This document shows, in pieces, positions 1 to 10,300 of a stretch of 64,000 bases of DNA; the stretch's first letter is position 1, and every line of letters starts with the position of its first letter. The position numbers and the translations under genes are program-made. A model generated the notes under the pieces. It worked only from the letters and a program-made list of their open reading frames with translations, was not told where the DNA came from and made no database searches. Origin of the DNA: Dolomitihabitans soli (GTDB taxonomy: Bacteria > Actinomycetota > Actinomycetes > Streptosporangiales > Streptosporangiaceae); contig NZ_JAKNTW010000002.1 in assembly GCF_022213955.1 (NCBI RefSeq), positions 62,001 to 126,000 on the forward strand. Direction: 5' to 3'.

Positions 1-30
1 CCTCTCCAACCCCTCGACCGGCCGCCGGGG

Positions 31-1395
31 TCAGTCACCCGGCGTGATCTTGGTAGGGTCGATCCGGTCGATCTTCCCCACCACCAGCCGGTTGATGAAC
101 CACAGCACCACCCCGATCGCGATCAGCACGACCGCCCGGAGATAGACCGATCCCTCCCGCCCGGTGATCGGCAGGATCAGCACCAGGCACACGACCGCGC
201 CCAGCACCGGCGCCCAGCTCGGCGCGCGATAGTGATCGTGCTCCACGGTCTCCCGCCGCAGCACCAGCACGGACACGTTCACCAGCGCGAACACGCACAG
301 CAGCAGGAGCACCGTCGTGTCCGCCAGCCCGCCGATCTCACCCGTGGACACGAGCACCACCGCGATCGCCACGGTGAACAGGATCGCGACCCACGGCGTG
401 GCCCTGCTCGGGTGCACGGCGCCGAACACCGCCGGCACGATCCGCTCGCGGCCCATGCCGTACACCAGGCGGGAGGCCATCAGCATGTTGATCAGCGCGG
501 TGTTCCCCACCGCGAGCAACGCGATCAGGGCGAAGACCTTGGGCGGGAACGCGAACCCCGCCACCTTGACGACCTCCAGCAGCGGCCCGGTGGACGTCTC
601 CAGCGTCTTCGTGTCGACCAGCATCGTGGCGGTGAAGGCGACCGCCAGGTAGATCACCGCCGCGACGATCAGCCCGCCGAAGAGGGCACGGGGATAGTCC
701 CGCTGCGGGTCCTTCGCCTCCTCGGCCAGATTGACCGAGTCCTCGAAGCCGAGGAGCGCGTAGAACGCCAGGGCGGTGCCGCCGAGCACGCCGAGGAACG
801 CGCCGTGCGCCGGATGGAACATCAGCGCCCGCCCCGGCTCGCCGTCCCCGGAGATCAGCGCGAAGACGCCGATCGCGACGATGACGAGCAGGCCGCCCGC
901 CTCCACGATCGTCAGCACGACGTTCACCCTGACGGACTCCGAGATGCCCGCGAAGTTGATCAGCGTGATCAGCGCCAGGAAGATCAGCGCTCCGGCGAGC
1001 ACCGGAAGGCTGATGAACTCGGCGAGGTAGTCGCCGCCGAAGGCGCGGGCCGCCGCGCTCGCCGAGGTGATGCCGCTCATCATCACCGCGAAGGCCACGA
1101 TGAACGTCACGAACGGAATGCCGTACGCCTTGTTCGCGTACAACGCGGCCCCGGCCGCCTGCGGGTACTTGCCCACGAGTTCGGCGTACGCGGTCGCGGT
1201 GAGCGCCGCCAGCACGAACGCCACCAGGAACGGCAGCCACAGCGCCCCGCCCACCTGCCCGGCCACTTTTCCGACCAGGGCGTAGATCCCCGCGCCTAGA
1301 ATGTCCCCGATCACGAACAGCAGCAGCACCTTGCGCCCGATCACCCTCTTGAGCGAGTGCTGCTGCGTGTGCCCCACACCTGATGCCTCAGCCAT
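31..1395 (-). CDS. APC superfamily amino acid/polyamine permease
   Basis: A 454-residue, almost wholly hydrophobic protein with about 12 predicted membrane segments, the usual length for APC transporters. The N-terminus has the family's first-helix signature (GDILGAGIYALVGKVAG), where the unwound Gly-rich helix binds substrate. GFEDSVNLAEEAKDP in the middle matches the loop conserved in amino acid permeases. It probably imports or exchanges amino acids across the cytoplasmic membrane; the substrate cannot be read from sequence. It is transcribed away from the small lipoprotein at 1495, with about 100 bp between the two starts. Family assignment is firm, specificity unknown. Confidence 0.9.
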   Translation of the reverse strand: MAEASGVGHTQQHSLKRVIGRKVLLLFVIGDILGAGIYALVGKVAGQVGGALWLPFLVAFVLAALTATAYAELVGKYPQAAGAALYANKAYGIPFVTFIVAFAVMMSGITSASAAARAFGGDYLAEFISLPVLAGALIFLALITLINFAGISESVRVNVVLTIVEAGGLLVIVAIGVFALISGDGEPGRALMFHPAHGAFLGVLGGTALAFYALLGFEDSVNLAEEAKDPQRDYPRALFGGLIVAAVIYLAVAFTATMLVDTKTLETSTGPLLEVVKVAGFAFPPKVFALIALLAVGNTALINMLMASRLVYGMGRERIVPAVFGAVHPSRATPWVAILFTVAIAVVLVSTGEIGGLADTTVLLLLCVFALVNVSVLVLRRETVEHDHYRAPSWAPVLGAVVCLVLILPITGREGSVYLRAVVLIAIGVVLWFINRLVVGKIDRIDPTKITPGD

Positions 1396-1494
1396 ACCGG
1401 ACTCTTACCCTCTGTGCCGCAGAAACGACACTGGGTGATCTCCGTAAGCCCTGAGGGTCGCACGGGGCACCCCCACCTGACATTAAGGAAAGCC

Positions 1495-1878
1495 ATGTCC
1501 AACGTCCTCATCCGTCGCGGCCCCGCCGTCATCGCCGCGTCCGTTCTCGTCTTACTCACCGCCTCCTGTGGCTTGGCCTCCGCCAACACGGAGGCGTGCC
1601 TGGAGGCCACCGCGGTCTGGAATGACCTCGGCGACAAGCTCGCGAAGGCGAACGACAACTTCGACGGCCTCGACAAGGCCCTCGACGAGGCGGCGGGCAA
1701 GCTCAAGACGATCGGCGGCAAGGCGGAGGGCGAACTCGCCACCGAACTGGCCAAGATGGCCGACGACATCGACTCGGTCAAGCTCGACGGTTCGGACCCC
1801 GCCGCCGCCGTCGGCGAGCTGGAAAAGCTCACCAAGATCTTTTCTGAGGGCGGCGCCAAGGTCGCCAACGCCTGCTGA
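1495..1878 (+). CDS. Small secreted lipoprotein, paralogue 1
   Basis: A 127-residue protein. I start it at ATG 1495, preceded by AAGGAAAG and followed by a signal peptide (MSNVLIRRGP..., hydrophobic core, then LLTASCG). The Cys sits in a near-consensus lipobox, so it is probably lipid-anchored outside the membrane. The mature part is helical and Lys/Asp/Glu/Ala-rich (NFDGLDKALDEAAGKLKTIGGKAEGELATELAKMADDID) and ends in Cys. It is a clear paralogue of the next gene at 2192, with identical length and layout. Function unknown; an extracellular helical bundle is the most that can be said. Confidence 0.8.
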   Translation: MSNVLIRRGPAVIAASVLVLLTASCGLASANTEACLEATAVWNDLGDKLAKANDNFDGLDKALDEAAGKLKTIGGKAEGELATELAKMADDIDSVKLDGSDPAAAVGELEKLTKIFSEGGAKVANAC

Positions 1879-2191
1879 TCACGTCGCGCGTACCGCTCCG
1901 GATGGCGTCCGGCGAGGCGGTCGCCCCGCCCACGTCCTGCCCGCCTCTGACGTCCGGGGCGGGACTCCACGGCGTCCTTCGGAGGCGAGCCGCCTTCGAC
2001 TTCGTCGTCTTCGGCTGGGCGGTCCGGCCCGTGCGGATTCACGCGTCTCACTCCTGACACATCGCGCAACAGGAGTAACATCCGGTAACTCCGGCATCAC
2101 CTGTAAGTCCGATGAAAGTGATCTGCAAGTGTCGATCACTATGGTGCCGGTTCGTTTCAAGTGCCATTCGAACCCCCAGAGAAGGCAGTTC
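1879..2191. other. Intergenic stretch between the two lipoprotein genes
   Basis: No convincing gene in these 313 bp. The right part is less GC-rich and holds the promoter and ribosome-binding site (GAGAAGGCAG) of the second lipoprotein. An open frame continuous with the second lipoprotein runs through from 1568 but has no signal-peptide logic and is read as fortuitous. Confidence 0.5.
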
Positions 2192-2575
2192 ATGTTCTCC
2201 GTCCTCGCCCGTCGCGGCACCGTCCTCGTTGCCGCGTCCCTACTCGTCTCCCTCACCGCCGCCTGTGGCGGGGCGTCCGCCGCCGAATGCGCGGAGGCCA
2301 CGAAGGTCCTCAACGACGGCACCACCCAGATCACCGCCGCGGCCGCCGGAGATCTCAAGGGCCTCGACAAGTCCCTCACTGAGATGTCCGAGAAGTTCAA
2401 GACGCTCGCCGGCAACGCCGAGGGCGAAGTCGCCGTCGCGCTCAACGAGCTGGCCACCGGTCTCGGCGATGTCAAGATCGACGCCTCTGACCCCGCCGGC
2501 GCGGTCACGGCGCTGACCGGGCTGACCACGACGCTCAGCGAGTCCGGCACCAAGCTGGCCAACGCCTGCAGCTGA
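2192..2575 (+). CDS. Small secreted lipoprotein, paralogue 2
   Basis: A 127-residue protein from ATG 2192 with AGAAGG upstream. The signal peptide starts MFSVLARRGTVLVAASLL and ends at the lipobox VSLTAACGG, giving a lipid-anchored extracellular protein. The mature sequence parallels the gene at 1495 segment by segment (ECAEATKVLNDG; GLDKSLTEMSEKFKTLAGNAEGEVA; ASDPAGAVTALTGL; ending LANACS). The tandem arrangement indicates duplication. A long hairpin follows at 2584, which ends the pair. No known domain recognised. Confidence 0.8.
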   Translation: MFSVLARRGTVLVAASLLVSLTAACGGASAAECAEATKVLNDGTTQITAAAAGDLKGLDKSLTEMSEKFKTLAGNAEGEVAVALNELATGLGDVKIDASDPAGAVTALTGLTTTLSESGTKLANACS

Positions 2576-2583
2576 TCCACCTC

Positions 2584-2633
2584 GGTATGGGCCGGTACAG
2601 CAGTGGGTGCGCCCCGCCGTACCGGCCCATACC
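2584..2633 (+). terminator. Strong hairpin after the lipoprotein pair
   Basis: A perfect 15-bp inverted repeat (GGTATGGGCCGGTAC at 2584-2598 against its complement at 2619-2633) with a 20-nt loop, starting 8 bp after the second lipoprotein stop. No U-tract follows, as is common for actinomycete terminators. Confidence 0.75.
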
Positions 2634-2659
2634 GGTTTGAAAGTGTCTAATCTGTCGCA

Positions 2660-4138
2660 GTGACCATCGTCGAGGACACTCCCACCAACCGCTGGTTACC
2701 CACCCGGTGGCGTACGGTCATCCGTACGGCCGGGCTTCGGGGGCATGCGCTCAGAGTCGGTCTGCTCACCGCCGCGGCGGCCGCCGTCTACGCCACACTC
2801 GGCCTGGTCAAGCTGCACACCTTCAAGGCCAGCACCTTCGACCTGGTCATCTTCGACCAGATGGTCAGGGGGTTCGCCGCCTTCGGGGCGCCGACCAGCG
2901 CGGCCCGCGGCATCAGCCTCGACCAGGGCATGCACTTCGTGCAGCTCGGCGAGCACTTCTCACCGATCCTGGCGCTGCTCGCGCCCTTCTACTGGGTGTA
3001 CGACGGGCCGCAGACGCTGATCGTCGCCCAGGCGGTGCTCTTCGCCCTGGCCATCCCGTTCGTCTGGACGTTCACCCGGCGGGTGCTCGGCGCCGTCCCC
3101 GCCTATCTCGTGGCCGTGGCGTACGCGCTGTCCTGGCCGATCGCGCAGGCGGCCAACTTCGACTTCCACGAGGTGGCGTTCGCCCCGCTGCTCATCTCGA
3201 TCATGATCGAGCGCTACCAGGCGGACCGGCTCAGGTCCTGCGCCGCGGCGGCCATGGCGCTGCTGCTGGTCAAGGAGGACATGGGCCTGCTCGTGATCGG
3301 GTTCGGCGCCTACGCCTTCGCCATCGGCAGGCGGCTGGACGGCGCCAGCTTCGCCCTGCTGGGATTCGGCTGGACCCTGCTCGTCAGAGGCGTCCTGATC
3401 CCCGCCGTCGGCGGCGACCCCGAGATGTACTGGGCCTACGACCAGCTCGGCTCCGGCGTCTCCGGCGTGCTCACGACCCTGGTCACCGACCCGTTCACGG
3501 TGATCAGCACCTTCTTCACGCCGGAGGACAAGGTGGACACCATGGCGATCATGCTGTGGCCCACCCTGCTGCTGTGCCTGTTCTCGCCGCTCACACTGAT
3601 GGCCGTGCCGCACTTCCTGGAGCGGATGCTGTCGGACCGGCTGCACTGGTGGATCACCGACTTCCACCACAGCGCGTTCACCGTCGTCATCCTGACCTGC
3701 GCCGGCGTGGACGGGCTGATCAGAGTGCTCGGCCTGATCAAACGGCGGGAGGACCGCGGGCTGATCCTGAGCTGGTCGGTCGCGGTGTGCGCGATCGCGA
3801 TCACGCTGCTTCCCCGGTTCGCCCTCGACCAGCTCGTCCATCCGGCCTTCTACCAGCGCGACGCCCGCGCCGAGGCCGCGGCGGCGGCCGTCTCGACGGT
3901 CCCCTCGGGCGTGGTCGTGGAGGCCGCCAACGCGCTGGGGCCCGCGCTCAGCTCACGCGCCACGGTCCTGCTGCTGGACCACACGCCCCGGCTGGCTCCA
4001 TGGGTCGTCGCCGATCTCACGGCCGCCCACTTCCCGTTCGGCTCGGCCGAGGACCAGCAGCGGCGGGTCGCCGACCTCAGGAGCCAGGGCTACCAGGTCG
4101 TGTTCGATCGTGAGGGCTACGTGGTGCTGCGCCGCTGA
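2660..4138 (+). CDS. DUF2079 family multi-pass membrane protein
   Basis: A 492-residue protein from GTG 2660. It has about ten hydrophobic segments and the DUF2079 hallmarks near the N-terminus: LGLVKLHTFKASTFDLVIFDQMVRGFA, followed by HFVQLGEHFSPILALLAPFYW. DUF2079 proteins resemble GT-C type membrane glycosyltransferases, with a hydrophobic core and a soluble C-terminal lobe (here from about residue 400). A role in transferring sugars to an envelope polymer is plausible but unproven. The 3' end overlaps the convergent glycosyltransferase gene by 22 bp. Confidence 0.85.
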   Translation: MTIVEDTPTNRWLPTRWRTVIRTAGLRGHALRVGLLTAAAAAVYATLGLVKLHTFKASTFDLVIFDQMVRGFAAFGAPTSAARGISLDQGMHFVQLGEHFSPILALLAPFYWVYDGPQTLIVAQAVLFALAIPFVWTFTRRVLGAVPAYLVAVAYALSWPIAQAANFDFHEVAFAPLLISIMIERYQADRLRSCAAAAMALLLVKEDMGLLVIGFGAYAFAIGRRLDGASFALLGFGWTLLVRGVLIPAVGGDPEMYWAYDQLGSGVSGVLTTLVTDPFTVISTFFTPEDKVDTMAIMLWPTLLLCLFSPLTLMAVPHFLERMLSDRLHWWITDFHHSAFTVVILTCAGVDGLIRVLGLIKRREDRGLILSWSVAVCAIAITLLPRFALDQLVHPAFYQRDARAEAAAAAVSTVPSGVVVEAANALGPALSSRATVLLLDHTPRLAPWVVADLTAAHFPFGSAEDQQRRVADLRSQGYQVVFDREGYVVLRR

Positions 4139-5232
4139 GCCCTGGTCCGGGCCTGCGCGTAGCAGCTCTCGAAGCCCTCCAGCACGGATGGCCATGAGCA
4201 CCTGACCGGCTCCGTCTCACGGTTGTGCCCGGCGATCTGCTCACGCAGCTCACGATCGGCGGCCAGCCGTACGACCGAGGTGGTCAGCTCGGCCAGGTCG
4301 CGCCCGAGCAGGCCCTCCTTCCCCGGCCGGACGAAGTCGGCCACCCCGCTCTGCGCCCTGGCCACCACGGGCACGCCCGCCGCCCGCGCCTCCAGTGCCG
4401 CCAGCCCGAACGACTCCCGCGGGGCCGGGGCGACGAACACGTCGGCCTGGGCGAGCAGGTCGCGGATCTCCTCGCGGCTGCGCCTGCCGGGCAGTGACAC
4501 CCACCCGTCCATCGCGTGCGCGCGCAGGTAACGCCGCATCGACGCCTTCGCCGGGCCGTCGCCGACGATCGTCGCGCGCAGCGGGGTCCGCGCGCCCGCG
4601 CCCTGGAGCAGCTTCAGCAACCGCAGGGGCTGCTTCCGCGGCGCGAGCCTGCCGACGGCTACCACGTGCACCGGCTCGCCGTCCGGGACCCGGCGCGGCC
4701 CGCCGGACGGGCGCCAGCCGGCCAGGTCGAGACCGTTGGAGACGACGTGCACCGGCACGCCACGCCCCGCGACGGCGCGGATCGGACGGGCGGCGGCCTC
4801 GCTGACGGCGGTGCCCACCAGGCCCCAGCTCCGCCAGCCGAAGGTCTCGCGCAACGCCCGGTAGATCCCGCTCGTCACGGGATCCCACATGCTGTGCACG
4901 GTCACCACCACGGGCAGCCGCGCCCGCTCCGCGGCCCGCGCGCCCATCCAGGCGAACGGCGAGACCGCGCCGGCGTGCACGTGGACCACATCGGGCCGCC
5001 GCGCCGCCATCAACCGGAGGAGATGACCGACGCCGAAGGGATGCACCGGGAGGTCGAACGGCAGCCGCGCCACGATTCTGTGCAGACCGGGTAACCGCTC
5101 CCCCGGTGTCGCGGTCGCCACCTCGACCTCGTGTCCCGCCTCCCTCTGCATCCGGACCAGATCGGCGACCTGCATCTCGATGCCTCCGAGCCGCGGCAGA
5201 TAACAGTCACTGACGTGGAGGATCCTCACCAT
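4117..5232 (-). CDS. GT4-type glycosyltransferase (GT-B fold)
   Basis: A 371-residue protein. I start it at ATG 5232 (MVRILHVSDCYLPRLGGIEMQVADLV), typical of GT4 enzymes; a longer frame to 5439 lies over the divergent promoter and is rejected. The N-terminal domain has GGIEMQ; the C-terminal domain has AVGRLAPRKQPLRLLKLL and the nucleotide-sugar-binding segment APAPRESFGLAALEARAAGVPVVA with the E-x7-E pattern. It probably moves a hexose from a nucleotide sugar to a lipid or polymer acceptor at the inner membrane face. Divergent from the PIG-L deacetylase, a pairing common in glycolipid or small-thiol pathways. Confidence 0.88.
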   Translation of the reverse strand: MVRILHVSDCYLPRLGGIEMQVADLVRMQREAGHEVEVATATPGERLPGLHRIVARLPFDLPVHPFGVGHLLRLMAARRPDVVHVHAGAVSPFAWMGARAAERARLPVVVTVHSMWDPVTSGIYRALRETFGWRSWGLVGTAVSEAAARPIRAVAGRGVPVHVVSNGLDLAGWRPSGGPRRVPDGEPVHVVAVGRLAPRKQPLRLLKLLQGAGARTPLRATIVGDGPAKASMRRYLRAHAMDGWVSLPGRRSREEIRDLLAQADVFVAPAPRESFGLAALEARAAGVPVVARAQSGVADFVRPGKEGLLGRDLAELTTSVVRLAADRELREQIAGHNRETEPVRCSWPSVLEGFESCYAQARTRAQRRSTT

Positions 5233-5329
5233 CTCAGCGTATGGCTTGATCGCACCCCCGCGATCCGGACCGCGAACCGGGAGTAAAGTTCTGCTCGACC
5301 GAGCGAGCCGGCGACGCGGAGGGAGCACG

Positions 5330-6142
5330 ATGAACACGGTGTTCTTCCACGCCCATCCCGACGACGAGGCCCTGCTCACGGCGGGGACCATGGCGATGCT
5401 CGCGGCGGAGGGGCACCGGGTGGTGCTCGTGGTGGCCACCGCCGGCGAGCGCGGGCTGGCCGATCTGGAGCCCGGTGACGAGTTGGGCGAGGCCCGGATG
5501 AAGGAGCTCTACCGGTCGGCGGCGCTGCTGGGCTGCGCCCGCGTGGTCAGGCTGGGCTACGCCGACTCGGGGCTGGCCGAGCAGGGCGGAGTGGCCGACG
5601 AGCGGCCGGAGAACGCGTTCATCGACGCCGACTCCGAGGAGGCGGCACAGCGGTTGGCGGCCGTGCTCAAGGAGGAGGACGCCGACCTCGTGACGATCTA
5701 CGACCCGGCGGGCGGCTACGGGCATCCCGACCACGTCCAGGTGCACCGGGTGGGCAGGCGGGCGGCCGAGATCGCCGGCACGCCGATCGTGCTGGAGGCG
5801 ACGGTCAACCGCGACCCGCTGCTCAAGGCGCTGCGGCTGGCCGCCAGGTTCTACACGTTCCCGCCCGAGTTCGACATGCGGAGCTTCGAGCGGGCCTACT
5901 CCCCCGGCGAGACGATCACCCACCGGGTGAACGTGCGGCGCTACATCAAGCAGAAACGGGCCAGCATGGCCGCGCACGCCTCCCAGGCCACCGGCGGCGA
6001 CGGCGCCCGCACGCTGGGCGTGCTGCTGAAGATCCCCGGACCGCTCTACCGGTTGATCTTCGGCACGGAGTGGTACGTCAGGCGCGACGCCCCCCGCGGC
6101 TCGAAGCTGAGGCATCCGCTCGACGAGCCCCTAAGGGGATGA
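5330..6142 (+). CDS. PIG-L (LmbE-like) zinc deacetylase
   Basis: A 270-residue protein starting at ATG 5330 behind GGAGGGAGC. The N-terminus reads MNTVFFHAHPDDEALLTAG, with AHPDDE giving the zinc ligands and catalytic Asp, and the second ligand motif is GHPDHVQVHR. The family removes acetyl from N-acetylglucosaminyl groups (MshB, mycothiol conjugate amidase, GlcNAc-PI deacetylase). With a divergent GT4 enzyme next door, a glycoconjugate substrate is likely. It has the mycothiol-family look but the sequence alone does not separate MshB from Mca or other PIG-L enzymes. Confidence 0.88.
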   Translation: MNTVFFHAHPDDEALLTAGTMAMLAAEGHRVVLVVATAGERGLADLEPGDELGEARMKELYRSAALLGCARVVRLGYADSGLAEQGGVADERPENAFIDADSEEAAQRLAAVLKEEDADLVTIYDPAGGYGHPDHVQVHRVGRRAAEIAGTPIVLEATVNRDPLLKALRLAARFYTFPPEFDMRSFERAYSPGETITHRVNVRRYIKQKRASMAAHASQATGGDGARTLGVLLKIPGPLYRLIFGTEWYVRRDAPRGSKLRHPLDEPLRG

Positions 6143-6195
6143 CTCCTTCTCGAGTAGGAGATGCTCGCGCCCGGTTCCAGGCAGACTAGGGCGAG

Positions 6196-7290
6196 ATGAA
6201 GAACACGTGGGCAAGGATCGTCCTGTCGGCGGCGTCGTTGACGCTCGCCGTCACACTGGTGGTCTTCCTCCCGCAGATCGTGGGGAGCCTCACCGACAAG
6301 GAGGTCTCCTGGAACGCGATCGGCGCGGAGTTCTCCGCGATGAGCCCGCTGATGATCGTGGCCATGACGGCGGCCTGGCTGGCGAGCCTCGCCGCGTACA
6401 CCTTCGTGCTCACCGCGTCCCTGCCCGGCCTCACCCATCTCCAGGCGCTCACGCTGAACGCCGGCGGCAGCGCGGTGAGCAACCTGCTGCCCTTCGGCGG
6501 CGCGGCGGGCGTCGCGCTGACCTTCGCGATGACCAAGGGCTGGGGCTTCACCATCCGCTCGGTGGTCGTCTCCACCCTGGTCAGCGGCGTGTGGAACACC
6601 CTGTTCCGGTTCATTCTGCCCGCGGTGGGCATCCTCGCCCTGCTCCTGGCGGGCCAGGTGCCGAACGGCACGGTCGCCAAGGCGGGCTGGGTCGGCGCGG
6701 TCTCGATCCTGGTCCTGGTCCTGGTGGTGGGCACCGCGCTCTACTGGGACCGGGCCGGCGCCGCCCTGGGCCGCGGCCTGGACGCACTGGTACGGCTGGC
6801 CCCGGCGAAAGTCCGCCCGCGCGAGCACGCCGCCTCCCAGGCCCTGACGAAGCTGCGCAGAGACACCGCCGAGGTCGTACGGCACCGCTGGGCGGGGCTG
6901 ACCTTCGGCATGATCGCGTTCCAGATCCTGCAATGGCTGATCATGGTGTGCTGCCTGTACGCCACCGGGGCCTACCCCGGGCTCGCCCAGTCGATCGCGG
7001 TCTTCGCCCTGTCCCGGGTGCTGACCACCGCGCTGGTCACCCCGAGCGGCGCCGGGATCATGGAAGCCGGGGTGGCGGTCCTGCTGGCCGCCTTCGGGGT
7101 GCCGCTGCCCGCCGCGACCGCCGCGGCACTCCTGTTCGGCTTCTGGACCTACACTGTCGAGATCCCCTTCGGGGGCCTGGCGCTCGGCGCGTGGGCCCTG
7201 TTGCGCAAACGTAACGGGGGTGGCACGGGAGACGGCAGTGACACGGTCGAGGAGGACGCACACGGTGACGGAGCCTGCGCGCGCGAGTAG
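6196..7290 (+). CDS. YbhN/UPF0104-type membrane protein (LPG synthase TM domain)
   Basis: A 364-residue protein with about eight membrane segments. It contains NAGGSAVSNLLPFGGAAGVALTFAM and RVLTTALVTPSGAGIMEAGVAVLLAAFGVP, the two conserved segments of the lysylphosphatidylglycerol synthase transmembrane (flippase-like) family. No soluble synthase domain follows, so it belongs to the stand-alone UPF0104 group, thought to move or process lipid-linked compounds. It lies 53 bp after the PIG-L deacetylase on the same strand and could be co-transcribed. Confidence 0.85.
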   Translation: MKNTWARIVLSAASLTLAVTLVVFLPQIVGSLTDKEVSWNAIGAEFSAMSPLMIVAMTAAWLASLAAYTFVLTASLPGLTHLQALTLNAGGSAVSNLLPFGGAAGVALTFAMTKGWGFTIRSVVVSTLVSGVWNTLFRFILPAVGILALLLAGQVPNGTVAKAGWVGAVSILVLVLVVGTALYWDRAGAALGRGLDALVRLAPAKVRPREHAASQALTKLRRDTAEVVRHRWAGLTFGMIAFQILQWLIMVCCLYATGAYPGLAQSIAVFALSRVLTTALVTPSGAGIMEAGVAVLLAAFGVPLPAATAAALLFGFWTYTVEIPFGGLALGAWALLRKRNGGGTGDGSDTVEEDAHGDGACARE

Positions 7291-7355
7291 CGCGGCCCCA
7301 AAGCATCCAAACACCTTGTGCGCCGTTCGAGAGCACGCATAGCGTGGCGGCTGAC

Positions 7356-10300
7356 ATGGTGGCGTTCCGGGTTCTCGGACCGGTCGAGGCGTACGAAGGC
7401 GACGCCGAACTCGACCTAGGCGGGTTACGGCAGCGGGCCGTGCTCGCCCGGCTGCTCGTTGCCCGCGGGCAGGTCGTGCCGGTCGACTCGCTGCTCTACG
7501 ACCTGTGGGCCGACGACGCCGCCAAGGGCGCCCAGTCGGGCCTGCAGGTCTACATCTCGCGGCTGCGCCGGGTGCTGGAGCCGGGCAGGCCACGCGGCGG
7601 CCCCAACCGGCTGCTGGTGACCGTGGCCTCCGGCTACGCGCTGCGGGTCACCCCCGACCAGGTCGACGCGCTGCGCTTCGAGGCGCTGATGCGCAGCGCG
7701 GGCGAGCACATGGAGGGCGACGACCCCGCCTCCGCGCGGTCCCGGCTGGGCAAGGCGCTGGGCCTGTGGCGCGGCACCCCCTATTCCGACTTCGCCGACC
7801 AGCCGTGGGCGGAGGCCGAGGTCAACCGGCTCACCGAGCTGCGCCTGGTCGCCAGGGAGCGGCACGCCGACACCGGCCTGCGGCTGGGCATGCACGCCGA
7901 GACGGTGCCCGACCTGGAGGCGCTGACCACCGAGCACCCGCTGCGCGAGGAGGGTTGGCGGCTGCTCGCCCTCGGCCTGTACCGCTGCGGCAGGCAGGGC
8001 GACTCGCTGGCCGCGCTCAGGCGCGCCCGGGGCACGCTCGCCGACGAGCTGGGCATCGATCCCGGTCCCGCGCTGCGCAAGCTGGAGACCGACATCCTCG
8101 CTCAGGCCCCCGACCTGGAGCTCGCCGCTCCCCCGCAACGCCACCGCCCCGCCGTCCCCGCCGCCGACACCTGGCCGCCCCGCCCGACCGCCGGTGAGGC
8201 CGACCAGCCGCCGCTGGAGCTGGAGCTGGAGCCGTTCGTCGGCAGGGAGGCCGAGCTGGCCCGGCTGACGACCGCGGCCGGCCGTACGGGCAGGTTCACG
8301 GTGGCGATCATCAGCGGTGACCCGGGCGCGGGCAAGACCACGCTGGTGCGGCAGCTCTCCCGCAAGCTCACCGCCGACGGCTGGACCGCCGCGGCCGGCG
8401 CGTGTCCCGACAGCAGCGCCACGCCGCCGGGCTGGGCCTGGGTGGAGATACTGCGCCGGCTGGTCTCGGTCGCGGGCCCCGGAGAGTACGGCCAGCTTCT
8501 CGCGCCGTTGCTCGACGACACCGCCCCCGACCCCGACGACGACATCGCCTCGGGCGGCTTCCGCCTGCACCGGGCCGTCGGCGGCTATCTCGCGGCGGTC
8601 GCCAAGGAGTCGCCGGTCCTGATCACCCTGGAGGACCTGCACTGGGCCGACACGCAGACCCTCGCGTTGCTGCGCGCGCTGCCCAGCCTGCTGGCCACCA
8701 GCCGGGTGCTGCTCGTGGTCACCGCGCGGGACAGCGAGCTGGGCGGCGAGCAGGCCGACGTGCTGGCGGCGCTGGCCAGGCTGGGACCGGTCAGGGTCGG
8801 CCTGTCGGGGCTCGACCCCAAGGCGGTGGCCGAGCTGGTCAGGGCCACCTGCGTGCGCGAGGTCGACGAGGAGGCGGTGACCACCATCGCCGAGCGCACC
8901 GGCGGCAACCCGTTCTTCGTACGCGAGACCGTGCGGCTGCTCGACGCGGAGTCGACGGGCGAACGGGCCACCGCCGCCGAGGTGCTCTCCGGGGTGCCCT
9001 CGGGCGTCCGCGACGTGCTGCGCCGCCGCATCGCGCGGCTGCCCGGCCCCGCCCAGCAGATCCTGCTCCAGGCCGCGGTGATCGGCAGAGACGTCGACGT
9101 CGACGTGCTGGTCGAGGTCACCGGTGACGAGGACGCCGTCGTCGAGGCGGTGGAGGCGGCGCTGCTGGCCGGTCTGGTGACCGAGCCGGGGCCCGGCAGG
9201 CTCCGTTTCGACCACGACCTGGTGCGCGGCACCCTCTACTCCGACGCCTCCCGGCTGCGCCGCTCGCGGCTGCACGCGGCGGTGGCCGCCGTCATCGAGC
9301 GGCGCAGCCCCGGCGACGTGGCCGCCCTGGCCCACCACTACGACGCGGCCGGCACCGCGGAGACCGCCGCCAAGGCGGTGCACTACGCCGGGCTCGCCGC
9401 GGACCAGGCCGAACGCCGGTTCGCGCACCGCGAGGCCGCGACCCTGTGGGAGCGGGCCATCGCCGCCTTCGACCGGTCGGGCCAGGCGGGTGACACGCGT
9501 GAGCGGCTGCTGCTGTCGCTGCGGCTGATCAAGGCGCTGGGGCTGTGCGGCGACATGGCGGCGGCCCGCGGGCAGCGCAGGGCCGCGATGGACGCCGCGC
9601 TCCCGCTCGGCGATCTGGAGCTCACCGCCCGGGTGGCCGCGTCGCTGGCCGTGCCGCACAAGGGCATGGCCCGCGACTTCACCCGCACGGCGTGGGAGAT
9701 CGTCGACGTCACCGAGAAGGCGCTGATCGAACTGCCCGCCGACGAGCAGGCACTGCGTGCCAGCCTGCTGGCCACGCTCGCACTGGAGCTGGAGGGCTCG
9801 GCGACCGGGCGCGGCCACCAGGCGTCGCTGGAGGCGGAGGAGTTGGCCCGGCTGAGCGGTGACCCGGCCCTGCTGGCGGTCGCGCTCAGCGGGCGGCTGC
9901 GCCAGTCGTACGGGATTCCCGCGGTGGGCGAGCGGGAGGCGATCGGCCACGAGCTGCTCCAGGTGGGCGAGGCGTCCGGGCAGGTCGCGGTGCAGGTGCT
10001 CGCGCACCTGGTGCTGATGGAGTGCGCGGCGGCCAGGGGCGACTTCGCGCTCGCCGACTCCGAGGTGGGCCTCGCCGAGCAACTGGCCAAGCAGTACGAC
10101 CTGCCCGCGCCGGCCGCCGTCGGCGCCTGGTACGCGGGGCAGCGCAGGATGATCGCGGGCGACTACCCGGGAGCCGAGCGGGCCTACCGCGAGGCCGCCC
10201 GGCTGACCGCGCGGGCCGGCATGCTGGAGGGCCGCCAGGATCTGCCGCTGATCACGACCTTCTGCCTGCACCTCGTCGACGGCCGGGCGGCGGAGATGGT

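Noticed and set aside
5233-5439. N-terminal extension of the GT4 frame
   Set aside because: It covers the divergent promoter of the deacetylase gene and lacks the GT4 start; ATG 5232 matches the family N-terminus.
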